Shown here one piece after another: positions 20,072 to 33,058 of a stretch of DNA of 64,000 nucleotides (position 1 is its first letter; each line of letters opens with the position of its first letter). The stretch comes from Notospermus geniculatus. Taxonomy: Eukaryota; Nemertea; Pilidiophora; Heteronemertea; Lineidae. The notes below the pieces were generated by a model. The model was given only the letters and a program-made list of their open reading frames with translations, was not told the origin of the DNA and did no database searches. The DNA is taken from positions 955,604-1,019,603 of the forward strand of contig NMRB01000008.1 of assembly GCA_002633025.1 (NCBI GenBank). Direction: 5' to 3'. The position numbers and the translations under genes are program-made.

Positions 20072-21990
20072 TCTATCAATGTCAGGACTAGGAATCACGA
20101 ACAATTGAATACTTATGATCTTTATGCCATTGTTGCGCATTCATGCCGTGTGTGATCAAAAATCGGCCAAATGCCTCCAATCATCTTCTGACACAATAAG
20201 ACTGATGATGAATAATCCTCGATGCAGTATGCAAAACGTGGGGCTTGGCCTGAATAATTTGGACACTGACCTTCGATTGATGGTCTTGAGTATAGTCCGA
20301 CCCATTGTGCGCATTGGTGAGGTCTTGAGGTATGGCCAGATTTCTGCGCTGTGGGGAAAGGAGTCAGTGGAACGCAAGTCACCTTTCGGATTTGGCAAAT
20401 AAGGTCAACACTGGACTAATTCATCATGAGAACTCTTTCTTGCCTCTCTTGGAGCAATAGCCCGGTGGGTTTGTGTAAAGGTCAGGCGATAAATTGAATT
20501 GGTGGCGTGAAGCAGGCTAATGGTACTGAAGTTGCTGGTCGAGGTGTGTCTCCCGAGGGATCAGGTATTGATAGGTCATTCATCGTAAGCCACTCCACCA
20601 GATATACCGTCAGTCATTGCTGGGAAGATGGTTCTCTGCAAATGTCAATGCGTCTAGTTCGGTACACTTGGTCAAGTAATTCCATATTACGTGTTTCTTT
20701 AGGCCTAGTGTTTTCGTAAGAGAGCATCATTGGTTCACAGCCGGTAACTTTAGGCATCCTGATTTCACCCAATCCCCCCGACGACAAGGCCAGTCTAGCT
20801 TGAGCGAGGGAATTTAACATGAAGTACCGAACAAATAAGGGCCAAACATAAGGAGAAAAACCCACCCATTCTCAACCTGTTCGGTTACCATAGCAACGCG
20901 CAAATTTATGTACTAAGTAGTATCGGTGTATCGGTTATTGGGAGGGTAGTCCCTGTGACACTCGTAATGGGTGAATTTGATCGAATTGTATTCAACTCCC
21001 CTGTACCCGCTGACAAGAAGATTGCGAATATCACGGGGTGATATCTTCACGGATTCGTTCAGTTACCTTGACGATCGGATATGACGTAATATAAGGATGA
21101 CGTCATCAGCTTCGATATGCGACGGATTATTCTATAGTAGCAAAAGAAGGTTCCTGGTGTTGGCGGAGGGGGAGGCAATAAGATATATTTACCTATTTTT
21201 GATATTAAAGGAAGGGTTTCGTGCGTGGACGGCAACCTGACAGTTGCCAAGAATTGCTGTCTTTCTTTTATTGTTGACAAAGAAAGAAGCTGCGCTTGTC
21301 CTGTGTCAGTTCATTCACCCAGACACCAGTTATTAGGGTATCATTGAAGAACCTGAGGAAAAAAGGAAGCTACACCCTGGGTTGCCTAAACGCTTTACCA
21401 ATATACACTGGTGTGAAATCCAAATTGACACACGCCAACTGCTAAACTGCTTATTTAGCGAGAGACCCCCTTTGAACAACTGGTCACCAATCACAAGGTT
21501 AATTTGCCCGTCTAGAAGAAGTGCCATTACAGATTGAAGACATGGTTTCCCGTTTATAGCCGAGAGGCATCGGGAGATTGAATAAGTTTGTAAAGTGGAG
21601 CCAGAGTATCTAATCGTATCTTGGAGCTCTGTTCGTTGGAAGACCAATTATCGATGGGCTGTCACAGTCACATGTCGAGATCACGCGTGTCGTGACCATT
21701 TAGCCTTGCCTTCTTCTATTGCCTCCCGCTGTGAAGAAGGCAGGGATGACACAATCGGGGACACAATACACCTTGTTTTCATGGCGATATATCGATCAGG
21801 GGTTGAAATTGACTTTCTGGCATCCGCAACTTTCTGCCTGCGGTGTTCATCTACAGTTAGATCGATTGGTCAGATTCGCTTACATTCCTGGGATTGCTGT
21901 ACTGTACAAGATACACGTCATGATTTGATGGTGTTCCCTTTGACATCAGACTATTGCCGATCAGCAGATAGCATTCCTTAGAGTGGAATT

Positions 21991-22610
21991 TCTCTCTGAT
22001 AGGCTACATGTTGACTTATTTGACGATGTGCTGTTCAGAGCTGATCTATCTGATGGGCTGCAGGTCACGCAGGTGGACTTATTTGACGACATGTGTCCCT
22101 CAGACTGGAGCTGGTCTATTACATGTAGATAGGCTGTTGACTTATTTGAAGACGTGTGTCCCTCAGAACTGATCTATCTGATTGGCTGCATGTGATATTT
22201 GAAGACATATGTCCCTCAGAGCTGGTCAGGTCTGTCTGATAGGCTACATGTTGACTAATTTGAAGACAAGTGCCTCTCAGAGCTTGTCTATCTGATAACC
22301 GATAGGCTGACTTATTTGAAGACGTGCTGTTCAGAAGTCGTTAGGCTGCACGTTGACTTATTTGAAGACATGTATCCCTCAGAGCTGGTACTGACAGGCT
22401 ACGTGTTGATTTGAGGATATGTTTCCGTATGGTGATCTATCTGATAGGCTACATGCTGATCTAAGATGTCTTTTCTTAGGTTGATCTATCTGATGGCTGA
22501 TTAGAAGATATGTTTCCTGATTTCTGATTTCTGATAGTCTGATAGTCTGCATGTTGATTTGAAGATATATTTCCCTCAGAGCTGATCAATCTCTCGAGAT
22601 CTGATAGGCC
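21991..22610. repeat. degenerate minisatellite, about ten units
   Basis: Repeated text of the form GATAGGCTACATGTTGACTT, then ATTTGAAGACATGTGTCCCT and CAGAGCTGATCTATCT. Unit length drifts from about 60 to 45 bp, with decay towards the right end. No constant reading frame is present. Confidence 0.85.
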
Positions 22611-25600
22611 TCAGAATACGTTGATTTCAGGATTGATATTTTATATACGTCGATTTAAACAACTGATGTTGACAAAATGTGAATTAATTGCCTTCATGAA
22701 TTTGAGAAGCACATGATTCTGACATTCAAAAATGAGAAGAAAATTACCTATCCTATCAATGATCGAATTCTCACTGTATCAAACCCGTGTATCACCAATA
22801 CAATTCTATTCCTGCGCGTGACCTTTCGTAAATCCGCATTGCAAGAAGTAATAGGTTGCCAGCAATAATCTTCCTGAGCTGAAACCTTTCTGTAAAAGTC
22901 ATATTGGGTCATGTTACACTCGGATATGTTGCGGGAGTAATTGTCACGCTGTACCAACTTCCGGTGCAAAGCAAGCATATGTCATGACAGGAGAGGCAAC
23001 CTATTGTACCGTATACGCCATCGACGAAAGAAACCTCCGTGATATCTTCATGATATTACAGATGGAGCGGTTCATCCGCTAAAACGCTCTCCATGAAATT
23101 AAAATGTATTTTTTCCCTCGACATTTCAGCCAGTTTCCGTCGACGGAGATCAAATGAACACCGACTTAGCCACCTTACTGGGGTCGATGTATTCAAGTGC
23201 CTGAACCTTTTAAGATAATTGCTGGGGATGATTGGAAAAGATGAATTTCAAGATTCAACCTGGTCAACACTAGATGTATTTACTCGTTTATGGTTTCTCG
23301 TTTGACGTTCTGCGTGGGGTTTGTGAAGCAGGTGCAGGGGAGCTACGTATAAAGCTTGTAGCTGAAAGCTTTTTTGATATCTTAACATGGTATGCTGGGT
23401 TGTGATACCATTCAGTTTTTGATAACCAAGAAGCGGGTTGTTTATTTTTATCGCACAAGAAGAAGGAAATTTTCTTTTACGTATTCTTTTGGCGTGAAAT
23501 TCATTGTCGATCATGACCCTTTCCTTCCTTGTGAAATTCTACGACAAAAATTTGCCTACCGGTATCGATTTTCATTTGTGCTGCAGGAGAGATATTTCGC
23601 ATCATGTCCCTTGCTAAAGACAGCGCCGGTGAAGCAAGCCTTAAACGTATCTTATTGGTTCATTCGCAAGAGACAACGATGAGCAACCACAATCAGGCAA
23701 TGGCGAGATCGACATATCATCATGTCGCTACTTGTAAGATCAGCAAACCCTGGGCAGTGCGGAGAGTCTGCAGGCTTATGAGATTAAGAATCGCTTTTAG
23801 AAAAGGCGTTAGCGCATGAACTTCAACGACGTGACGCCCATGGCAAAGCTCGGCGCCCGATCTCAGCCAATCAACGATCAATGGCAGTCAATATTGGTAC
23901 TTGTGTCGAAAGGAAGACATCGTGATTGCTTTCAATTGATCTCCCCGTCGCCTTCCCACTAGACATTCGATAATACAACGCCATCATGGTCTGTTTGGAT
24001 AATCTTTTCTCCAAAGACTTTATACTGGGCGGGTTACCTTTTAGTATGTTTGAAGCAGGAAAGTCAACTTCTTCGTTTGACTTTTTTTTGATTAACTGGC
24101 CTTTCAAATTTTCAAAATGGTGTTCTCATTCAAGTTCTTTCCCAGTATGTTCGTGGTTTATCACATTAGGCCTACTAACAACACTTGGTCAGTCAATTCT
24201 TCAACTAGTTTCAATGAGGAAGAAGTTTCAAAGGCCGTAATTGTCTTGTTGCAAAATTCATCTGACATTGACCTGACCTCTTCTGCTTTCAGCCTTTGAG
24301 AATTGCATCAATTTATCTCCAGAGCAGCCCCTCTGGTCAATTGAACAGATCCGGCTGGTACCAATCAGAACATGGCGTGATGCCATATTTCACTTGCCAA
24401 ACTCGAAAACGACTCTCTCTTCTTGCACTGGCAGATTTAAAGCCGATCCAAGCAGGCTACCAATTCATAAACTGAGCCGACTGGCCGGGAGTCATTTGGG
24501 CTTAACTATTCCCCGATCGCTCCCCAACAAGAGTATTCGTCTTGGCTGGGTGTAATTGCTCAACGGAAGTCGCACGACATCTCCCTAGATAACGGAAGAT
24601 TGATCACGCAATCGCCGGCATATGTCGTATCAGGAGAGCCGTCGAGAAACTATCTCGGATTTGACAAGTTATTGTCCATGTCTGGTGACAGCTCCCGCCC
24701 TGGCACGTATCGTATTAAAGAACTTCAGGCATTTGGGGTTTTCATTACCAACTTTCACAAATTGAGGCAACGTGGCATGATAGTACCAAGGAAGTCGATT
24801 CGACTGACGTCATCGAAAGGCCACAAGACCAACCCAGTTCTATGTTTAGTTGAACATACCCTGACCGCNGGGGGGGGGGGGGACAAAATGTAAAGCTTGG
24901 CAGCAAGTTTTGAGGCGTGGCGACAAACACAAAAGAAAACGCCATGGCAACCGAATCGAGCCACACATGAAATAAAATCAACAGAACTCGGTTTAAACAA
25001 ACAAGGGTTAGGTATCAACTGAGCTTGTTCCCGAAGCCTAAGGAAATATTTCAAATCTGTACTCTTTATTCATGATTAACATTGTCATGTCCACAACACC
25101 TGCGTCTTAAATCAGTCACCATGGCATCCTTTATCTCAGAGGTACCAATTATAACTTCGAAACCTATATATAGCAATCACGACGCAGCAAGCAATCTTTC
25201 AAACGTTTCTCTATCGTATGCGAATTCTTCTATCCGTATCCATGGTACCTACGAAAGATTGCTGTTGTGTTACAAATCTAACTGAGTGTAATGGAGTAAT
25301 AATGGTACAGTAGAGGGAGTGAATCAGCAGGATTTGTCATTCACATTTGTCACCGTTGTCAGTTTCTTTGACATCTTGGGCCAATTTTCTCAAAGTTGCC
25401 TTTCGAGATTAGCTGTTGTGGCAAAGAAGGCAATCAAACACCATTCACTATATTGGAATATTTACTGTGTTCTCTGAAAAAGACACGAAACTTATACCCA
25501 AATAATGTTCAAGCGTATTGCTTTTGCTCCAGATTGATTTTCTGACAGGCAAGTCATATTGGAGCTGATCGTCATCAAATACACGATTTAATGTAGGATA

Positions 25601-28600
25601 AGCCATTGATAGAATCCGTTCAGTATATCAGATGTTCCATCATCTGATGTCACTAGTCAAGATCATCAAATTACAGCTTCCTGGCGAATTAATAAACGTA
25701 TTAGACGCCGGAGATCTCTCAGATTTAATAATAGATCAATATGACACCCATCATCTTTATGATCTATTTTTGAAATTCATTAACTTCAGTCTTGACAGGC
25801 AAAAGTGATGGATGGCGTATCGAATCAGGCAATACGGATTGAGATCATTGGCTATGAGACTCCTCTCGTGGTTAGATGGCATGGTTAATTGGAGAATCCG
25901 CCTAGCGCCGAGAAGAAAGGCGATAACAAAACGTGAAAATAGAAGTAGAACATGATATCGACCATAGGATGCCATTTTACATGAAATACGAATCTCTTAA
26001 ACTCAATTTACGGTAATTCCAGTAAAGTGGTTGATTAAACATCATCCGCGATAATGACAACATCAAGTGAGACGATTGAGCTTCATTTGCAGAAATCAAA
26101 CTTGAATAACAGCAAGCGGATATTCAAGGAGATAATACATCGGCAACGTCTTTGACTTGAGTATTGGTGAATGTATAGCCGCAGGTGCGAGGTCGTAAGT
26201 TACTATTCCATTTACACGGGTGCTCGAGCATCCTTTCACCAACAGGTCGAACCCCACGTCCTACATGCTCCCACCCATACAATTGGATCCCTGGATTATG
26301 TTATCCCCACCACTCCACCACGCGTCACCATAGCGACTGGATCATGCAGCAGCCACCGGCGTCATCCAACCATGGCTACCATACCCATAATCTCCTGCCC
26401 TGTGTGTGGACGGTTGGGAAAATCTACTATTTCGATTCGGATCATGATTTTCGTAATCCGTTTACTATAATCTGTTCTTGCCATTTCTTGATGCCATTTT
26501 TCCGACGTGCCTTCGGAAGAAATAACGTGTCTAATTTACTCCTACGTCAAAAATAAAGTTGCAACAAATCATCTCAAGTCTTTTGACAAGAACTGATGCC
26601 TGAAAGGAACGACGTTAAACCAATATGACACAGAGGCCAAATCCATTTTCTCTGCAAAAGTCCCATTCCTAGACCTGACAGTGATGTGGACCTGTTCAAT
26701 ACAGCCTTTGTCAATGTGGATATAGTTTTGAGGCATTATCACCATAGATACACGTGTGATATCTTAGCTGTGGTCTGATAAAAGTGTCGTAGCAATCCTA
26801 GTGATACACGGCAGATCATGGTGATGCAGCAGTCAGACTTCAGAGGTGCAGTTTTATTACGAGTTCATGAATAAACAAGGCGGATATTTTAAATCAAAAG
26901 GTGTCAGTACCTCCGCTGATCCTCAACAGCTTGAGGAAATCTATAGGCCTATTATCTCATCAGCGACCGGAAGAAGAACGAGTACTTGCAACCTAGCGTT
27001 TTGAAGACGATAGCGTGGGCAAGGGTGTTTGTAACGACCTGCTACAGTGTTCCATTTCACCACCATGCACAGCATCTTGATTGAAATGCTATACCATCTG
27101 TGCAGCGTGGTTTTTGCCATTTGCCAGCTGTGCTGCTTCAAATCTCCTGACATGCATCTCAAAATGGTATTTCATCGGTCCTTTGAGAGATTATTCAAGC
27201 TTACATTCTAATCAGGTTGTGCATTGTCTCTAGATTACCAGATAATGGCATGGTATAGTTATTTACGTAGATGTTTCGTAGGTCTTATCATGAAATGTAC
27301 TAATGAGAATTGAACGACCTGTATAGAATACCAATATCATCTTCTGCAGCGTTTCCTGATGCGTTGCCAACATATTCTGCAGGAAAGAACGGCATTAGTC
27401 GATCCCTTGGGATATCTGCACGAGAGAAACGCAAATGGATTAGGGATTTCGAGCTCGAAGACAGAGTGCAACGTTCAAAGCAATACGTTACAATCTTCGA
27501 GTATCGCAGTGTATTGTTACCCCGCATAAGCTTCCGGCTTCAAGGTCGCTCTGTTTACCGTTAAGTTGCTATGAGCATTTTATTTATAAAATCAATGCTA
27601 TTTCAACAGAAATTAGGAGGGGAGCAGAGTTCATTTCTCCACCGATAAAATCTTTTCCCCCGCCCCCATTTTTCTTACCTTTTCTTCCTTTGCCTTTTTT
27701 TACCATTGCCTTTTACCGGATACTTCTTTCGGCAAGCAAATCCTGTTCAAGCCTCTATCGTGCAATATTCAGATGTACACATGTAATATGAAATAACACC
27801 CACTCTTTGACGCCACTTTTTGAAATAATAATTTTTGACAGCCGTGGAGTGCTCATTTGCAAAGCAACGAATTAAACTGGATAGTAATGACCCAGTCATT
27901 GAAGTATTAATGTCGTGCTCACTCCAAACTGCCAATTTCGTGTTTTAGGAACCGAGAGTGTTTTTGTTCACCAACAATCAGACACATGTTTGATATATTT
28001 ATACGAGCATGGTATTTAATACTCTGAATACCATGCAGTTGCCTAAAAATTTTCCACAGTATGCAGATTGTGATACTGGAAGACTTGGGGATCATGCAGC
28101 TGAAAGTATGACACTAGTTTCTCCAAAATGCGATGAAATACCAACTATAGGAAACTTGGACAGGAGTAGCGGATAAAGTTCACCCTGCAAGCATGTACTT
28201 TTACCAACCAATCAATCCCAAACATATATTTTCCCATTTCCAACTTCGCCTTTTCCCATCGGCCTAATCCTCTACACCAGATATCTCCATCTTTACAGCT
28301 TTGCCTCTTCCCAAGTGGCCTTATCCATCACCAGTATTTTTTAAATCAGCGTTCTCAGTAATTCATTAGCAAATTCATAACGAATATGCAAAAAAATGAC
28401 AGTATAACCATTAGCGTGTCGTAAGCAAAAGAAAAACGAATGAAATCCAGACAGCGAGTCAGGTGCATGGACTTCAGATCCACTTCAAAGAAATAGCGCT
28501 TGTATCTTGGATAATACACCGCCGATGATTAGCGAATCCCATACGTCTAATACGCGTTTGTGTTCAATACAGCTAACCATAGCTATCTATTATGGATGAT

Positions 28601-30415
28601 ACGGCAAGATTGGGCCTCGCTAGCTCCCCGTTGGACCATCGTCTTTCATCAACGCCCGGAAATGCGGTTTGGGTGTCATCAACTCGGCACGAATTAATAG
28701 GCTGTGGAGGAGGCTGGTGGCCGTGATTGCTGCGGGAATCCTTTTCTGAAAGATAATGATTAAAACCCGTCAGTATATTTTCCAAATGGAAGGCCGCGCT
28801 TAATTGAAAAAAAATCAGTCGGGCATTGCCCATGCATTTGTATGATTCTGTCGGAGGGGAAATGAAACATTACAGGATTATTCGCCGTTCTTGTGTGAAT
28901 CTGAATTATATTAGGCCTACCCGTAGACCCGTAGCCACTTTGAACAAGGCATTTTTTCAGACGGATAACACGAACAAAGTCATCGAAATTCCTTTTAAAT
29001 TTTACTACATTTGAGGAAAGAATTTCATTTCATCAGCGAGTTGCCATGAAACCTCCTGGGAAATCAAGATGGCGACTGGCCTAGAAAATGGCGCCAGGTT
29101 TGATCAGCTCGTCACATACTGCACCTGTACACCGCAAATTTAATTTCATGACATTTCATATCATACGCTGGCGTGAAAAAGGTTTACAGCGCAAAATCTC
29201 CACGTCTACTTACGGATGCCGAGTTGATTTTATAGAAGTTCAATGTCCTGCGCATCAGCCGCGCTCAAGGCCACTGCCATCTTACTCTTGAAGGTCAAAC
29301 GGTGAATTTTTTGGCTTCTTCGTGTAATGAACTCGTGGAGCTTCCATTTTTCTGAGAATAACCAGGGGGTGGTGAGAAAATTATTCCATCAGTCATAATA
29401 GATTAACCAGCAGGATTTCATTGCTCACCAAACGAGCTGCGGTTGAGGGCTGGCAGTGGTAATCCACCGTCCTCACTTACTCAAAAGCATCTTGTAAGTA
29501 AGCTACGTAGCTTCCATCTGCTGCTTTTTTATATTGTGAAATCTTTGATAAGTTCCAGTCGTCACTAATCTAATCACTGTCAAAAGCAGACATGCTAACG
29601 TCATGTCTCCAACAAAAGTTAGAGTACTTTAATACTATTTGGTGAAATGAATTACACAAGCTCTTAGAAAAATACAAGAACATCATTACCACTTTAGCTA
29701 GAGGCAGTTTGCTTCACGGAATTCTAAACGCATTAATAGATCGTATCGAATAAATTGACTCGCAATTATTGGCTGAGAGGTACCAAATAGCAATCAATAT
29801 GGCACTTACAGTTGTCGTATTCACAGCCTCTGGATACTTACTTGGATGTGGTCGGTGATCATCCAGCAGGCCAAGAGATTAGAAACCACTACGCTAAATC
29901 AAAAACGAAGCTGTCCTGTTAGTTTCTCCCGTAGGAAAAACCGAAGAACTCATTCTGACAAAGGTTTGCGTTAGCTGTTTGTTTATGATCTTATGGCTTC
30001 CTTGAAAAAAAATGTGCATTCGATGTAAAATGGGCGCGGAACCAACTGTTTGTAGAGATGCTCTTGATCCGGTGTACATGAATGAAGGACCTCCTGAAAC
30101 AACAAAACCCTACCTTCCTTTTCCCGGCTACTACATGTACTAGCGACAGGTGTTCAATGTCATTGCTCATCAGCATGCTCCATTCGTTTGTTCAGGTGTG
30201 AATGAGTACCACGCAAAAAAAGCCACTGACAACAACACTGATGCTCGAGTAAAATAGGGCGCAAGATAGGGCCTTGACTCGAGCCATTCTGAATAATGAA
30301 GTGATTCCACTCTTTTTTCATTCGCAGAAAGTCGTAATGTTACTTACATCATAAAGGAATTTGATTCCTTAATGCATACATGTAACTCGGTCTTATTGGA
30401 AACACTGCACTTATA
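22611..30415. other. intergenic, no gene recognised
   Basis: Scattered short frames on both strands have no domain or splice support. One undetermined base (24869) sits beside a run of about a dozen G. A short perfect hairpin is at 28007-28036. Confidence 0.5.
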
Positions 30416-30791
30416 AGCCGTGGTTACACTACATTAAAATACCCGTGTTTTTCCAGACCCGTGTCAAACCCGTGTGTGCGAAAAGCCCGGCGAGAGGTCA
30501 CACCACTACATTGTAGTTAAGTCGCCCGGCGACAGTTGCGCTGCATGCACTGACTCTTCAGTCATTTCTCTATTGGCCCAGATTGTTGGAGGCGCGAAAA
30601 CGACGTCACTTAATGGCTGCGCCATCTGTAGCCGTGCTAAAGAACTAATGAGACACGGGGATTTCGAAAAGCACGGCGAGATTGCCGTGTTCCAGAAACC
30701 CGTGTTTTTCAGACACGGGTTTCTTGAATCCCGGCAATTCATAGGTGTGACCGCAAAAAACCCGGGGATTTTATGTAGTGTAACCACGGCT
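30416..30791. mobile_element. AGCC-GGTTACAC MITE family, copy 2
   Basis: 376 bp with inverted ends AGCCGTGGTTACACTACAT and ATGTAGTGTAACCACGGCT, flanked by ATA on both sides (a 3-bp duplication). Internal pairs around CCCGTGTTTTTC add further stems. Open frames cross it on both strands but are products of the palindromic structure. Confidence 0.88.
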
Positions 30792-30804
30792 ATAGGGCCG
30801 TAGG

Positions 30805-30926
30805 CACCAAACGAAGATTATCTTGAACTCAGGTTGAGCCACAGCTTTGCAATTGTTCAGGTTTGCCAGGGCGTGATGTGACAATGGAAAAGTTGTGGCT
30901 GAGTTCAACATAATCTTCGCTTGGTA
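30805..30926. mobile_element. small foldback element
   Basis: The left arm CACCAAACGAAGATTATCTT continues through GAACTCA and GCCACA. It pairs with a right arm ending AATCTTCGCTTGGT, with a few mismatches. It begins about a dozen bases after the preceding MITE. It is non-coding. Confidence 0.6.
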
Positions 30927-32860
30927 CATACGGGCCTCGACAAAAGGTAAAGAACATGTAATCTTCACCTTTAGTAGATATAAAGTGTTTGCTGTACTCA
31001 TCACCAGACAAAAAGTTCCTGATTTAATTTCACCAATCCGGTTTTCCATTTGGCCATCTTTGTTGCCTTATTCTCCTACCTTACAAAATCATTCATTCGC
31101 CTTTTTAACTGACAGAACCTCGGTTGACTGGTCAACCCGGTCTCCTCAGGGATCTCCCCTGGCGTTCAGCTTATCAAAAATCACCAAAAACACACGACAT
31201 ACTATCCTTTTCCAATAGTTTAGAACTCAGCTTCTGCTTTCACCCCCGCATTGCAGAGTTTCCACGCTATCTGCATACACAGCCTTGGGATATTCGATAT
31301 TGATTATGCAGGCGAGCGCACACTGGAACATTTCAAAAGGGAAGATGAGCGCAGTATACGGGGATATAGGTTACCTTTTAATGACGATGGAGTCTTGCGA
31401 AATCCCACTTGTGTTCGGGAAGGTTAATAAAGACCCTTAGACGGTGTACATGGACGTGGACATTTCTATTTCGCAACTTCACCTCAGTAGACCTTGCAGC
31501 ATTATTTGGTTAAATTTAGCCGTTTTCCCCTTCTCATTCCTGTTCCCCATTCTCATCTATCAGAATTACCACTGTGCCACGCTCCATACCCGCCGTGCAC
31601 CTTATTTCACAAGACGTGTTTGTTACCGTACACCAAGGAATAGCTTCATTTCCTTGTCTCGGAGGTGTTCGAAGAATCGCATGATAGGGAAGAGAAACAG
31701 ATAGGAAGAGGATTCGTCACTAGTGCAACCCACGCATAACGGCCTATCGGGAAATAACACGGCTAATTACCCGCAGACAATTACCATCGTCAGGTTGAGA
31801 ACCAAGGAAAAAGCAAGAAAGACACGGAAGGAGATCTTCGCTATAATCCTTTTATCTGAACAAAACATAACAAGTACAGTTAATGAAGCTGGATGGTAAC
31901 AAATTAGCCCTCTTGATGGAAAGTCATTAGGTATAATGAGAAGTAGACAACTTCTGGTGTTTTAATGAGATCGAAACAATCTTCAAATCGAATTATAATG
32001 GAAAGCAGTGGCGCAGTCAATTTCAATGGCACCAGCGTCGTTTTGTAATGGACGGTCTTGGTTACGGCAACATCATTAAACACGCATTTTCTTTTTCCAT
32101 GATTCTGTATTTTGTAAGGTTGCTAAAACGTTAACAACATCATCAACTGTCGTTTTGAGTTGAGATCCACTTCCCCAATATCACTGAAGGACTTAAAACA
32201 TGCTCCACCTGGTACATGTAACATAACAGGTTTTAACGTTTATTTCACATCAGGTATTATTGACGTCAAAGTTGCCTTGGTTTTGTTAGTTTTTTCGAAA
32301 CATATTACGCCGCATTGGTGGATTTGTGCAGCATAACACCTTTTTTTAGCGTATGCCCGCTCGATAGAGAAAGAAAAGGATTTCATTATTGTATTTCAAG
32401 TTACAGTTTGCCTGCAACGAAGTGCCAAAAGAGCAGAAATTGAAAGCCCGCCTAACGACCTCTTGCAGATTACTCGGATTGATCACAATGCACCAAAAGC
32501 GCCATCCGAGAAAAATAAACCTGTTGCTTTACCACGCTCGATGAAAAACCGCCTCTTAGCAAAAGTTCCAAAGAGACCGTGTTGAGTAAACTGATGTTTT
32601 CTAGCGCCGTCATTTAATTACACACTCGAAGCTGTCTCCTATTCATGCTACCGCCTGATCACTTCTCACCAAGTTACGAGCGTCTTCCACTACAGTTTAA
32701 CTTGGAGATGCTTACTTTTAGGAAACTCGATTATACAATTTTGGTTTACATGAGATGAAGGAAGGTTTATTGTGATGATCTTTTTTCATCCGACGCCAGC
32801 CTGATAACTATATGTAGGGCTACGCGTCGGAGGTTTCTTGAAACTGATAAGTGTACAGAC
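30927..32860. other. intergenic, no gene recognised
   Basis: Only short frames without domains or splice support are present. No strong repeat was seen. Confidence 0.45.
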
Positions 32861-33058
32861 GGGCCCGTTTCCACCAGTGTCTGGCGTCTGCGTCCGTCGG
32901 CGCCAACGTTCGAATCACTTCAGTCTATGTATGTTGAGTCCATAGACTGTTTCCACCGCGAAAAACGCGATCGCATAATCTTTCGGTGGAAACATTCGAA
33001 CGCGCAAATTGAAACGCCGACGCCGACGCTAACGCAAACGCTGGTGGGAACGGGCCCG
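32861..33058. mobile_element. GGGCCCGTT MITE
   Basis: About 198 bp with inverted ends GGGCCCGTTTCCACCAGTGT and CGCTGGTGGGAACGGGCCC, followed inward by G+C-rich CGTCGGCG-like words on both arms. It has no coding capacity. The target duplication is not clear. Confidence 0.8.

Larger units (their letters stand above)
17725..21990. other. intergenic with one MITE and possible coding fragments
   Basis: No complete gene is recognised. A plus frame at 18154-18336 and a minus frame at 18370-18567 look less random than their surroundings (listed separately). A dispersed repeat piece is at about 19009-19040, and a MITE occupies 19786-20071. Confidence 0.45.

Noticed and set aside
20115-20402. overlapping frames on both strands (about 80-96 codons)
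   Set aside because: No domain, no splice sites, and both strands equally open.
21595-21981. 128-codon plus frame
   Set aside because: Composition looks random (many C, R, S, H) with no family or splice context.
26185-26556. 123-codon plus frame
   Set aside because: Random-looking His/Pro-rich text; no homology recognised.
30474-30803. frames on both strands over 93-109 codons
   Set aside because: They span the palindromic MITE at 30416-30791; openness comes from its G+C-rich arms.
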